A stretch of 17,680 nucleotides of DNA from CAZGMC01 sp964526565 (GCA_964526565.1 CAZGMC010000087.1:1-17680), one strand, 5' to 3'; positions 7,099-16,313 are shown, counted from the stretch's first letter. Program-made: numbers and translations. Notes: generated by a model not told the origin, from the letters alone.

Positions 7099-7159
7099 CC
7101 GGTGCCATGCGGCCACCGGACCGGACGGCAACGGGCGCCGGCTGACAGGGGCCGGTCCG
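7099..7159 (+). promoter_or_regulatory. Mutually exclusive hairpins in the pflB leader
   Basis: CCGGTG (7099-7104) can pair with CACCGG (7114-7119). CGGACCGG (7117-7124) can pair perfectly with CCGGTCCG (7152-7159). The two stems share bases 7117-7119, so only one can form fully. The second ends 12 bases before the GGGAG ribosome-binding motif (7172-7176). A regulatory switch is only a possibility, as high GC makes chance pairing common. Confidence 0.25.
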
Positions 7160-7184
7160 CCCCCATGTCATGGGAGCGAGCGCA

Positions 7185-9491
7185 ATGGACACCATCGAAC
7201 GATACCTCACCGATACCGGCCACGCGCGGACCCAGCGTCCCAGTGAACTGGCCCCCTGGGCCGGGTTCGCAGCGGGCCGCTGGCAGACCGACATCGATCT
7301 GCGCGGCTTCATCCAGGCCAACTACACCCCCTATACCGGTGGCGCGGACTTCCTGGCCGGCCCGACCGACCGCACCCGCGCGGTTTGGGACAAGGTCGCC
7401 GACCTGATGCGGCAGGAGCGCGAAAAGGGCGGCGTGCTGGATGCCGACACCAGGGAGGTGTCCACCATTATCAGCCATCCCGCCGGGTACATCGACCGCG
7501 AGCTTGAGAGGATCGTCGGCCTGCAGACCGACAAGCCGCTGAAGCGCGCCCTGATGCCGTTCGGCGGCATCCGCACGGCCAAGCATGCGCTGGAGGCGCA
7601 CGGACTGACCCTGGATCCGGGGACCGAGCGCATTTTCACCGAGTACCGGCAGACCCACAATCAGGGTGTTTTCGACGCCTACACCGACGAGATGCGCCGC
7701 GCCCGGCGCTCCGGGATCATCACCGGCCTGCCCGATGCCTATGGCCGCGGCCGCATCATCGGCGACTACCGCCGTGTCGCCCTGTACGGCCTGGACCGGC
7801 TGATCGAGCAGAAGCAGCATGAGCATGTCAGCCTCGACTTCGACACCATGGACGAGGACACGCTGAACCTGCGCTGGGAGATCGGCCAGCAGATCGATGC
7901 GCTGGAAGACCTCAAAAAGCTCGGCCGGGCCTACGGGTTCGACCTGGGGCGGCCGGCGGTGACGGCGCAGGAGGCGGTGCAGTGGCTGTATTTCGGCTAT
8001 CTGGCCGCGGTGAAGGACCAGAACGGCGCGGCCATGTCGCTCGGCCGGGTGTCGACTTTCCTGGACATCTATTTCGAGCGCGACCTGCGCCTGGGCCTGC
8101 TGACCGAGGAAACGGCGCAGGAGCTGATCGACGATCTGGTCATCAAGCTGCGCATGGTCCGGTTCATGCGGACGCCGGACTATGACGAGCTGTTCTCCGG
8201 CGATCCCACCTGGGTGACGGAGTGCATCGGCGGTGTCGGCGTCGACGGCCGGCCGCTGGTCACCCGCTCGTCGTTCCGCTGGCTGCACACGCTGTACACT
8301 CTGGGGCCGGCGCCGGAGCCGAACCTGACCGTGCTGTGGTCGGAGCGGCTGCCGCAGGCGTTCAAGGAGTTCAGCGTCAAGGTGTCGATCGACACCAGCT
8401 CGATCCAGTACGAGAACGACGACCTGATGCGGCCCTATTGGGGCGACGACTACGGCATCGCCTGCTGCGTCTCGGCCATGCGGATCGGCAAGCAGATGCA
8501 GTTCTTCGGCGCCCGCGCCAACCTGGCCAAGGCGCTGCTCTATGCCATCAATGGCGGCCGGGACGAGAAGTCCGGCGACCAGATCACCCCGCCGTTCGCG
8601 CCGATCACCGCCGACGTGCTGGACTACGACGAGGTGATGCAGCGCTTCGACACGATGCTCGACTGGCTGGCCCGCACCTACGTCAACACGCTGAACGTCA
8701 TCCACTTCATGCACGACCGCCATTCCTATGAGCGGATCGAGATGGCGCTGCACGACCGCGACGTGCTGCGCACCATGGCCTGCGGCATGGCCGGCCTGTC
8801 GGTGGTGACGGACAGCCTGTCGGCAATCAGGCACGCCCGCGTCAAGGTTATCCGCGACGACCGCGGGCTGGCCGTCGATTTCGAGACGGAGGGGGACTTC
8901 CCCACCTACGGCAACAATGACGATCGCGCCGACGCCATCGCCGCATGGCTGGTGCGCACGTTCATGGAGAAGCTGCGGCGGCGCCCGACCTATCGCCAGG
9001 CGATGACCACCCAGTCGATCCTGACCATCACGTCGAACGTCGTCTACGGCAAGAAGACCGGCGCCACGCCGGATGGTCGCAAGGCCGGCGAGCCGTTCGC
9101 GCCCGGTGCCAACCCGATGCACGGCCGCGACAACAAGGGGCCGCTGGCATCCATGGCCTCGGTCGCCAAGCTGCCCTACGAGCACGCCCAGGACGGCGTC
9201 TCCTACACCTTCTCCATCGTGCCCAAGGCGCTGGGCCGGGCGGAGCAGGACCGCGTCGCCAACCTGGTGACCATGCTCGACGGCTATTTCGGCCAGGGCG
9301 GGCATCACATCAACGTCAACGTGTTCGACCGCGAGACCCTGATGGACGCGATGGACCACCCGGAGAAGTACCCGCAACTGACCATCCGCGTGTCGGGCTA
9401 TGCGGTCAACTTCGTCAAGCTGAAGCGCGAGCAGCAGATCGACGTCATCAAGCGCACCTTCCACGGCGCGCACGGGGCTGTCCCGGCGTGA
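7185..9491 (+). CDS. pflB: Formate C-acetyltransferase (pyruvate formate-lyase)
   Basis: PFL converts pyruvate and CoA to acetyl-CoA and formate by a glycyl-radical mechanism under anoxia. The 768-residue length matches PflB (about 760). The paired catalytic cysteines are Cys427-Cys428 in YGIACCVSAMRIGKQMQFFG, and the glycyl-radical Gly738 lies in RVSGYAVNF near the C-terminus. The double Cys separates true PFL from diol dehydratases and other glycyl-radical enzymes. The ATG at 7185 has GGGAG 8 bases upstream; the in-frame ATG at 7170 overlaps that site and adds five non-family residues. The activase gene follows 75 bases later after a strong hairpin, so the two are probably co-transcribed. 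PFL is oxygen-sensitive and uncommon in aerobic alphaproteobacteria, suggesting a facultative anaerobe. Confidence 0.97.
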   Translation: MDTIERYLTDTGHARTQRPSELAPWAGFAAGRWQTDIDLRGFIQANYTPYTGGADFLAGPTDRTRAVWDKVADLMRQEREKGGVLDADTREVSTIISHPAGYIDRELERIVGLQTDKPLKRALMPFGGIRTAKHALEAHGLTLDPGTERIFTEYRQTHNQGVFDAYTDEMRRARRSGIITGLPDAYGRGRIIGDYRRVALYGLDRLIEQKQHEHVSLDFDTMDEDTLNLRWEIGQQIDALEDLKKLGRAYGFDLGRPAVTAQEAVQWLYFGYLAAVKDQNGAAMSLGRVSTFLDIYFERDLRLGLLTEETAQELIDDLVIKLRMVRFMRTPDYDELFSGDPTWVTECIGGVGVDGRPLVTRSSFRWLHTLYTLGPAPEPNLTVLWSERLPQAFKEFSVKVSIDTSSIQYENDDLMRPYWGDDYGIACCVSAMRIGKQMQFFGARANLAKALLYAINGGRDEKSGDQITPPFAPITADVLDYDEVMQRFDTMLDWLARTYVNTLNVIHFMHDRHSYERIEMALHDRDVLRTMACGMAGLSVVTDSLSAIRHARVKVIRDDRGLAVDFETEGDFPTYGNNDDRADAIAAWLVRTFMEKLRRRPTYRQAMTTQSILTITSNVVYGKKTGATPDGRKAGEPFAPGANPMHGRDNKGPLASMASVAKLPYEHAQDGVSYTFSIVPKALGRAEQDRVANLVTMLDGYFGQGGHHINVNVFDRETLMDAMDHPEKYPQLTIRVSGYAVNFVKLKREQQIDVIKRTFHGAHGAVPA

Positions 9492-9501
9492 CCGCACTGG
9501 C

Positions 9502-9532
9502 CGGGACCGGCAGCCGGGCGCTGCCGGTCCCG
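9502..9532 (+). promoter_or_regulatory. Perfect 13-bp hairpin between pflB and pflA
   Basis: CGGGACCGGCAGC (9502-9514), a 5-base loop and GCTGCCGGTCCCG (9520-9532) pair perfectly. No T-run follows, so it is not a classical intrinsic terminator. It could protect the pflB mRNA 3' end or attenuate transcription so that the activase is made in smaller amounts than the enzyme. Confidence 0.6.
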
Positions 9533-9566
9533 TCGCATCTCTTGACCCAGCGGAGGCACAACGCCC

Positions 9567-10340
9567 ATGCGCATGTTCGCCCATGACGAGCTCGACGAGC
9601 TGCTGGCGCACGGCGACAGCGGTTACGTCCATTCCGTCGAGACCGGCGGCACCGTGGACGGGCCGGGGCTGCGCTACGTGGTCTTCACCGCCGGCTGTCC
9701 GCTGCGCTGCCTGTACTGTCACAATCCGGATGCCATGCACCGGAAGAATGGCCACGTCATGCGGGTCGACGACCTGCTGGACGACATCGCCACGTATACC
9801 CCCTATCTGAGGCAGGGCTCGGGTGGCCTGACCGTCTCCGGCGGCGAGCCGCTGGTCCAGCCGGCGTTCACCCATGCCCTGTTTCGCGGCGCCAAGCGCC
9901 TGGGCCTGCACACGGCACTCGACACGTCCGGGTTTCTCGGCGCTCGCGCCGGCGATGCGATGCTGGCCGACATCGACCTGGTGCTGCTCGACATCAAGGC
10001 GTTCGCGCCGGCGACCTATCAGCGGCTGACCAACGTGGCGCTGCAGCCGACCCTTGCCTTTGCGCGGCGGCTGGTCGCCCTGGGCAAGCCCATGTGGATC
10101 CGCTACGTGCTGGTTCCCGGCCTGACGGACGACCGGGCCGAGATCGACGGTCTGGCCGATTTCGCGGCCGGCCTGGACACGGTGGAGCGCGTCGAGGTGC
10201 TGCCGTTCCACAAGATGGCCGAGTGGAAGTGGGAACAGCTGTCCCTGCCCTACCAGCTCAAGGACACGCCACCGCCCACGCCTGAACAGGTGGACGCGGT
10301 GCGCGCCGTGTTCCGGAGCCGCGGCCTGACCGTCACCTGA
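9567..10340 (+). CDS. pflA: Pyruvate formate-lyase-activating enzyme (radical SAM)
   Basis: PflA uses S-adenosylmethionine and a [4Fe-4S] cluster to install the glycyl radical on PFL. The 257-residue protein has the radical-SAM motif C-x3-C-x2-C at Cys44, Cys48 and Cys51 (AGCPLRCLYCHNPD), followed by the GG(E/D)P motif in VSGGEPLVQP. The C-terminal VLVPGLTDD and PFHKMAEWKWEQL are typical of PflA. The short form, without an inserted ferredoxin domain, matches activases of true PFL rather than of other glycyl-radical enzymes. The start ATG at 9567 has GGAGG 10 bases upstream; the ATG at 9573 is an alternative. It lies 75 bases behind its substrate gene pflB and converges with the MFS transporter gene. 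Confidence 0.95.
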   Translation: MRMFAHDELDELLAHGDSGYVHSVETGGTVDGPGLRYVVFTAGCPLRCLYCHNPDAMHRKNGHVMRVDDLLDDIATYTPYLRQGSGGLTVSGGEPLVQPAFTHALFRGAKRLGLHTALDTSGFLGARAGDAMLADIDLVLLDIKAFAPATYQRLTNVALQPTLAFARRLVALGKPMWIRYVLVPGLTDDRAEIDGLADFAAGLDTVERVEVLPFHKMAEWKWEQLSLPYQLKDTPPPTPEQVDAVRAVFRSRGLTVT

Positions 10341-10361
10341 CGCACCATACGGGGCGCGCAC

Positions 10362-10396
10362 GGGCGCGAGGTGGAGCCGGCTCCACCCGGCGCGCC
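10362..10396. terminator. Palindromic hairpin between convergent genes
   Basis: GGTGGAGCCGGCTCCACC (10370-10387) is a perfect 18-base palindrome. Outer arms GGCGCG (10363-10368) and CGCGCC (10391-10396) extend the stem past a small bulge. It lies between the convergent ends of pflA and the MFS gene, so a bidirectional terminator is likely although no T-run is present. Confidence 0.55.
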
Positions 10397-10412
10397 GCGG
10401 CGTTCCGGTCGG

Positions 10413-11759
10413 CTAATCCGCCGCGGCCGATGCCTGCACGGCACGGGGCTCCGGCGCCCGCACCAGCATGTTGCACAAGAACCCCACCAGCAGCAGGCAA
10501 GCCATCACGTGCATGGTGTTGCCGTAGGCGTCGGCCGTCGGCACGCCCCGGGCGATCTGCCAGGCGTTCAGGTAGCTCAGCAGAGCCGGCCCGACCAGGC
10601 CGGCTGCCGACCAGGCCGTCAGCACGGGCCCGTAAATGCTGCCGAAATGCCTGAGACCGAACACGTCCTTGACGTATGCCGGGATCGTGGCAAAGCCGCC
10701 ACCGTACATGCTGATGATCACCATGTAGCACGCAATGTACAGCCACAGAGTGCTGTCGGTAAATGGCACGGCGAAATAAAGGGCGGCGCCGAGCAGGAAG
10801 AACACCGAGAATGTCATGCGCCGGCCGATCCTGTCGGAGATCGTCGACCAGCCGATGCGGCCCACCATGTTGCCGAGGCTGAGCAGCGCCACGAACAGGG
10901 TCGCCACGCCCACCGTGGCGCGCAGCGGGAACAGTTCCTGGATCATCGGCGCCGCCTGGCTGATCACTGCGACACCGGCAGTCACGTTCAAGAACAGGAT
11001 CAGCCAGAGCAGGTAGAACGTGCGGGTGCGGACCGCGGTCCCCAGGCCGGCGCCGAACGCGACCGCGGGCCCTGCCGGAGCCGTCTCGCCGCGGCGCTTC
11101 GTTTGTTCGGCGGCGGCGGCGGGAAGGCGGGCCAGGAGCGCGCCGGTCAGCATCACCACGGCATAGATCCCGCCCAACACCAGCATGGTCGGCGCCACGC
11201 CCACCTGGGTCGGCGTAGCGAACAGCGCCATCAGCTCGACCGTCAGCGGCGCGGCAAGGATGGCTCCCGCCCCGAAGCCCATGATCACGATGCCGGAGGC
11301 CATCCCGGGCCGCTCGGGGAACCACTTGATCAGGGTCGCGACCGCCGTGATGTAGCCGATGCCGATGCCGATGCCGCCGATCAGGCCGTAGCCCAGATAG
11401 AGCAGCACCAACTGGTGCGTGGCGACGCCCAGCGCGGAAATCCAGAACCCGCCGCCGAAACACAGCGCGGCAACGGCCAGCAACAGGCGCGGCCCCAGCC
11501 TCTCGATCCAGGTGCCGATCAATGCCGCGGTCAGCCCCCCCAGCGCAGTGGCGATGGCGAAGACCCAGGCGATCTCCGGGAGGGTCCAGTCGGCCGGGGC
11601 GGACTCGTCGATGCCGATCAGCCGCGTCAGCGGCAGGTTGAACACACTGAAGGCGTACAACTGGCCGATCGAGGCATGGACGCACACGGCGCCGATGGCC
11701 ACCCAGGACCGTCGGTATCCGACCGGGGCGACGGCGCGGGAACGCTGCAGGAAGGGCAT
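10413..11759 (-). CDS. MFS transporter, OFA (oxalate/formate antiporter) family
   Basis: A 12-helix major facilitator protein of 448 residues. Resemblance to the OFA family rests on the N-terminal GQLYAFSVFNLPLTRLIG, GLIGGIGIGIGYITAVATLI followed by KWFPERPGMASG (about 140-170), and the second-half GRIGWSTISDRIGRR and YGGGFATIPAYVKDVFG. OFA members exchange oxalate, formate or other small carboxylates across the inner membrane. Convergence with pflBA makes formate or pyruvate-related acid a reasonable guess, not a demonstration. I prefer the ATG at 11759: AGGAG lies 9 bases upstream, whereas it abuts the alternative ATG at 11768. The antiporter stub lies 25-33 bases upstream on the same strand and probably shares the transcript. 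Confidence 0.88.
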   Translation of the reverse strand: MPFLQRSRAVAPVGYRRSWVAIGAVCVHASIGQLYAFSVFNLPLTRLIGIDESAPADWTLPEIAWVFAIATALGGLTAALIGTWIERLGPRLLLAVAALCFGGGFWISALGVATHQLVLLYLGYGLIGGIGIGIGYITAVATLIKWFPERPGMASGIVIMGFGAGAILAAPLTVELMALFATPTQVGVAPTMLVLGGIYAVVMLTGALLARLPAAAAEQTKRRGETAPAGPAVAFGAGLGTAVRTRTFYLLWLILFLNVTAGVAVISQAAPMIQELFPLRATVGVATLFVALLSLGNMVGRIGWSTISDRIGRRMTFSVFFLLGAALYFAVPFTDSTLWLYIACYMVIISMYGGGFATIPAYVKDVFGLRHFGSIYGPVLTAWSAAGLVGPALLSYLNAWQIARGVPTADAYGNTMHVMACLLLVGFLCNMLVRAPEPRAVQASAAAD

Positions 11760-11792
11760 TGCAGGCATCTCCTGGCTTGCGGTGGGGCGGGT

Positions 11793-11957
11793 TCAGGTCG
11801 AGAGCTGCGCCACGGTCGGGCCGGCCAGAATGCCGACGGCGATGAAGCTGACGATCAGCGGCTGACGCAGCATCAAACCGGCAAAGCCGGCGACCGCGGC
11901 AAGCATCAGCAGCGCCGCGACCAGGTAGAACACATTGCCGGAGATGACGTCGAGCAT
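11793..11957 (-). pseudogene. Truncated Kef-type cation:proton antiporter remnant
   Basis: An ATG-started frame of 54 codons encodes a hydrophobic peptide with two possible helices, including LMLRQPLIVSFIAVGILAGP. This matches the N-terminal signature of Kef/CPA2 monovalent cation:proton antiporters, normally 400-600 residues with an NAD-binding domain. The frame stops eight codons after the GILAGP motif, where a full protein would continue through at least ten more helices. No continuation is visible in other frames before the MFS gene, so the rest seems deleted rather than frameshifted. It could still be a small membrane protein under selection, since the frame is intact. The resemblance is judged by eye. 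Confidence 0.55.
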
Positions 11958-12139
11958 GGCCGTCGCCCGTCCCGCTCCGATGCTTTGTTCGCCGGTGCCC
12001 GGCCCCGGCGCTGCGGGGGCAGGACGCGCAACCGATCCCGGCGATGCATGAAGCGTACGTGCCGGTCGGCCCTGATACTGCCAAAGAGCTGATGGTTTCC
12101 ACGGCGGCAGCTAACGCAGCCCGTCCCGCAGCAGCAAAC

Positions 12140-12168
12140 AGGATCGCTGCGATCGAATGTCTTGTCAA
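12140..12168 (-). promoter_or_regulatory. Candidate promoter for the antiporter-stub/MFS unit
   Basis: On the minus strand a perfect TTGACA (12168-12163), a 17-base spacer and GATCCT (12145-12140) form a weak sigma-70 pair. The position, about 180 bases before the stub ATG, is acceptable. The poor -10 makes this tentative. Confidence 0.3.
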
Positions 12169-12265
12169 ATCCGATCAGGCCGGTTCTTGGCAGCAGAGTT
12201 CGTCACCAGGACAGCCTTTGCGGCGTCCCGGGCATATTCGATTACCCCTTTAGGTGCCGGAAAGG

Positions 12266-12296
12266 AAAAAGACCTGATGGTTCATGCTGTCTTTTC
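12266..12296 (-). terminator. Possible weak terminator behind purF
   Basis: Read leftward, AAAAGAC (12295-12289), a 15-base loop and GTCTTTTT (12273-12266) form an AU-rich stem ending in five T, about 113 bases after the purF stop. The stem is weak, so function is uncertain. Confidence 0.3.
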
Positions 12297-12408
12297 TTCT
12301 GGTGTGGCAGACTCCGGCATGGCTCTACCTTGGTCAGCCGCATCCGGCGCTCCGCAGCGGCCCGCCAAGTCCGGGTTCGGGGGCGGGGGTGTGAGGGCGC
12401 CGTTGCAC

Positions 12409-13896
12409 TCACCCCACCGGCTCGGCCAGGAACGACAGTTCCGGCTGGCGGGCGGCCTCCTCGCGGTCGGGCAGGGGGGTGGGGTAGTGGCCGGTGAAGC
12501 AGGCGTCGCAGAACTGCGGATCGCGAGCGTTGCGGCCGGGCTCGCCCATCGCCCGGTAGAGGCCGTCGATGGAGATGAAGGCCAGGCTGTCGGCACCGAT
12601 CAGTTCGGCCATGCGCTTGACCGAATAGTTATGGGCCAGCAGCTTGCTCTCCTCCGGCGTATCGATGCCGTAGAAGCAGGCATGCATGGTCGGCGGACTG
12701 GAGATGCGCACGTGCACCTCCTTGGCTCCGGCGCCACGGACCATTTGCACGATCTTCTTCGAGGTCGTGCCGCGCACGATGCTGTCGTCGACCAGCACGA
12801 CGCGCTTGCCATGGATCAGGCGCTGGTTGGCGTTGTGCTTGAGCTTCACGCCCAGGTGGCGGATATGGTCGGTCGGTTCGATGAACGTGCGGCCGACATA
12901 GTGGTTGCGGATGATGCCGAGCTCGAAGGGAATGCCGCTTTCGGCGGCGTAGCCGATTGCCGCCGGCACGCCGCTGTCGGGCACCGGGATGACGGCGTCG
13001 GCGCCGATCGGCGACTCGCGGGCCAACTCGCTGCCGATGCGCTTGCGCGCCTCGTAGACCGAAGTGCCCTCGACGACGCTGTCGGGGCGGGCGAAGTAGA
13101 TGTATTCGAAAATGCAGAACCGGCGCCGCTGTGTCTGGAACGGCCGGATGCTGAGGATGCCGGACGCATCCAGGACGACCATCTCGCCCGGCTGCACGTC
13201 GCGCACGTATTCGGCGCCGATGATGTCCAGCGCACAGGTTTCCGAGGCCAGGATGTGCGCCTTGCCGAGCCGGCCGAGCACCAGCGGCCGCACGCCCAGC
13301 GGGTCGCGCACACCGATCACGCAGCCCGGTGCCAGCGCCACCAGGGAATAGGCGCCCTCGACCTGACGCAGCGCCTCGACCATGCGGTCGATCGGCGGGC
13401 CGCCGCGGCTGGTCGCCATCAGGTGGACGATCACCTCGGTGTCGGTGGTCGACTGGAACAGGCAGCCGCGGCGCACCAGCATGCGGCGCATCTGATAGGC
13501 GTTGGTCAGGTTGCCGTTGTGGCCGATGGCGAAGCCGCCGAACTCGAAGTCGGCGAACAGCGGCTGGACGTTGCGCAGCAGCGTGTTGCCGGTGGTTGAA
13601 TAGCGGTTGTGGCCGACGGCGGCGTGGCCGGGCAGGTCCTGGATCACCGGTTGCGCGCTGAAACTGTCGCCGACATGGCCCAGCGCGCGGTGGGCATGGA
13701 AGTGCTCGCCGTCATAGGTGACGATGCCCGCGGCCTCCTGGCCGCGATGCTGCAGGGCATGCAGCCCCAGCGCCGTCAGCGCCGCCGCCTCGGAGTGGCC
13801 GTAGACACCGAAGACGCCGCACTCCTCGCGCAGCTTGTCGCCATCGGCGTCGTCGTCGGCGTCGTCGGGGCGGAGGAAGGGGTGGGTGGTCGCCAT
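12409..13896 (-). CDS. purF: Amidophosphoribosyltransferase
   Basis: PurF makes 5-phosphoribosylamine from PRPP and glutamine, the committing step of purine synthesis. The 495-residue protein has an N-terminal propeptide of about 25 residues, rich in Asp, which would be removed to expose the catalytic nucleophile Cys26 (EECGVFGVYG). The PRPP loop VVLVDDSIVRGTTS is at 366-379. Four cysteines at 261, 407, 463 and 466 have almost the same spacing as the [4Fe-4S] ligands of Bacillus subtilis PurF, so this is the iron-sulphur type. It lies 21 bases behind cvpA and belongs to the leftward radA-cvpA-purF unit. A GGAAAGG stretch about 12 bases upstream may be the ribosome-binding site. Confidence 0.97.
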   Translation of the reverse strand: MATTHPFLRPDDADDDADGDKLREECGVFGVYGHSEAAALTALGLHALQHRGQEAAGIVTYDGEHFHAHRALGHVGDSFSAQPVIQDLPGHAAVGHNRYSTTGNTLLRNVQPLFADFEFGGFAIGHNGNLTNAYQMRRMLVRRGCLFQSTTDTEVIVHLMATSRGGPPIDRMVEALRQVEGAYSLVALAPGCVIGVRDPLGVRPLVLGRLGKAHILASETCALDIIGAEYVRDVQPGEMVVLDASGILSIRPFQTQRRRFCIFEYIYFARPDSVVEGTSVYEARKRIGSELARESPIGADAVIPVPDSGVPAAIGYAAESGIPFELGIIRNHYVGRTFIEPTDHIRHLGVKLKHNANQRLIHGKRVVLVDDSIVRGTTSKKIVQMVRGAGAKEVHVRISSPPTMHACFYGIDTPEESKLLAHNYSVKRMAELIGADSLAFISIDGLYRAMGEPGRNARDPQFCDACFTGHYPTPLPDREEAARQPELSFLAEPVG

Positions 13897-13917
13897 CGTC
13901 GCTCGTCGCCTTTCCGG

Positions 13918-14613
13918 CTAAGGTGAGGTGCCTCGCTCGATCAGTTGTTCGATTCCCGAGCTGTCGTACCCGCTCTGCCCGGCGTCGCCCTCGCGGCGCG
14001 GCTGCGGCGCACCGGGCAGCGGCCGCGGCACCGCCGCGGCGCGCGGCTCCAGCCCCTCGGTCCGCATCTCCTCCGGCACCATGGCGAGCAGTGCACTGCT
14101 GCCCCGCTCGATCAGCGGCAGCGAGCGGGCCGCGGCCAGCAGGGCCGGCTGGTTGTTCCGGTCGGGCACCAGCCACAGAAAGAAGAGGTAGGCGAGACAG
14201 ATCAGCACGGCGCCGCGCAACAGCCCGAAGACAAAGCCGAGCGACCGGTCGATCGCGTTCAGCGCGGACCCGCGCACCGCCTTGGCGATGTAATGGCACA
14301 GCACGGTCAACACGGTCAGCGTCAACAAAAAGATCAGGGCGCCTGCCAGGATGTCAGCCAAAAGATCGGTGCTGCCCGGCCCCAGCCCAAGGGGTGCGAT
14401 GACGCCGTGCACGGACTCACTGTCCATCAGGTTCTGGAAGACCGGCCGCACCGCCGGCCAGACGGCGACGGTGACCAGCGCCGCGCCGACCCAGGCGCCG
14501 ATCGCCAGCACCTCGCGCACGAAGCCGCGCACGAAGGCCAGCGCCGCCGAGATCAGCAGGATGGCGAGCACCGCCAGATCGAGGGGGTTGACCGGCCAGC
14601 TTTCCACGGGCAC
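13918..14613 (-). CDS. cvpA: CvpA family membrane protein
   Basis: CvpA is a small inner-membrane protein whose gene often precedes purF and was named for colicin V production in E. coli. The 231-residue product has four likely helices: NPLDLAVLAILLISAALAF with the family's FVRGFVREVLAIGAW, then ALIFLLTLTVLTVLCHYIA, the motif NAIDRSLGFVFGLLRG, and VLICLAYLFFLWLV. The tail after about residue 165 is charged and Pro/Arg-rich. The start at 14613 is GTG; a second GTG at 14607 is equally possible, since neither has a strong ribosome-binding site. The gene begins 15 bases after the radA stop, suggesting coupled translation, and ends 21 bases before purF. Confidence 0.92.
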   Translation of the reverse strand: MPVESWPVNPLDLAVLAILLISAALAFVRGFVREVLAIGAWVGAALVTVAVWPAVRPVFQNLMDSESVHGVIAPLGLGPGSTDLLADILAGALIFLLTLTVLTVLCHYIAKAVRGSALNAIDRSLGFVFGLLRGAVLICLAYLFFLWLVPDRNNQPALLAAARSLPLIERGSSALLAMVPEEMRTEGLEPRAAAVPRPLPGAPQPRREGDAGQSGYDSSGIEQLIERGTSP

Positions 14614-14628
14614 CGCGGCGGGGTTGAG

Positions 14629-16065
<1,437 letters not shown>

Positions 16066-16156
16066 GGGTGCAAAGCCTCCGGTTGGCGAACGAACGGCCG
16101 GACCGGCGGCAGCACGGCATGCCCGGCACCCGCAATGTTGGCACCGGACCGCCATG

Positions 16157-16212
16157 CACAAGAGCCGGGGCACAAGAGCCGGGGCACAAGAGCCGGGGCA
16201 CAAGAGCCGGGC
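16157..16212. repeat. 14-bp tandem repeat upstream of radA
   Basis: Four tandem copies of CACAAGAGCCGGGG (16157, 16171, 16185, 16199), the last ending in C. The unit has the same length as the array at 5850 and agrees at 9 of 14 positions, so the two may be related. The array lies between the upstream ATG at 16250 and the radA start. Confidence 0.92.
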
Positions 16213-16247
16213 TGGGCTTCACTGTCCGGTGTGGTCCCGTCGGCGCA

Positions 16248-16263
16248 CATGGGCCGCCTCCTT
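16248..16263 (-). promoter_or_regulatory. Strong SD and ATG upstream of radA, out of frame
   Basis: On the minus strand AAGGAGG (16263-16257) precedes an ATG (16250-16248) by 6 bases. The reading frame begins MCADGTTPDSEAQPG, passes the repeat and would run within radA in the wrong frame to about 15792. The distance to the radA TTG is 185 bases, not a multiple of 3. With three repeat copies instead of four it would be 171 bases, which is in frame. Confidence 0.5.
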
Positions 16264-16284
16264 CGCTGTCGGTCACGTCCGTCC

Positions 16285-16313
16285 ATTTGATAGGACGTCG
16301 GTCCTATTGTCAA
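16285..16313 (-). promoter_or_regulatory. Candidate promoter with operator-like inverted repeat in the spacer
   Basis: On the minus strand, perfect TTGACA (16313-16308), a 17-base spacer and TCAAAT (16290-16285, four of six consensus bases). The inverted repeat ATAGGAC-GTCG-GTCCTAT (16290-16307) fills the spacer, a classical repressor-site position. The predicted start near 16278 is well placed for the SD at 16263-16257, and hence for radA-cvpA-purF. Confidence 0.5.

Larger units (their letters stand above)
6835..7184. other. Divergent intergenic region between SDR and pflB
   Basis: No gene is supported here. The right half holds a candidate pflB promoter, a short inverted repeat GGAATG-ACAG-CATTCC (7005-7020) and a structured leader. 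I found no good FNR box (TTGAT-N4-ATCAA), which would be expected for oxygen control of pfl genes. Confidence 0.4.
11958..12408. other. Intergenic stretch between antiporter stub and purF
   Basis: No coding frame resembling a known protein was found in these 451 bases. The stretch is less GC-rich than its surroundings, notably around 12060-12300. It holds one candidate promoter for the leftward antiporter-stub/MFS unit and one weak terminator-like hairpin behind purF. Confidence 0.4.

Noticed and set aside
6990..10361. 1123-codon minus-strand frame opposite pflB and pflA
   Set aside because: His/Gln/Val/Arg-rich composition and full overlap with two certain genes show it is a shadow.
16248..16276. 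ATG at 16250 as the true radA start
   Set aside because: It is out of frame with the zinc-finger coding sequence at the present repeat number; kept only as a regulatory observation.
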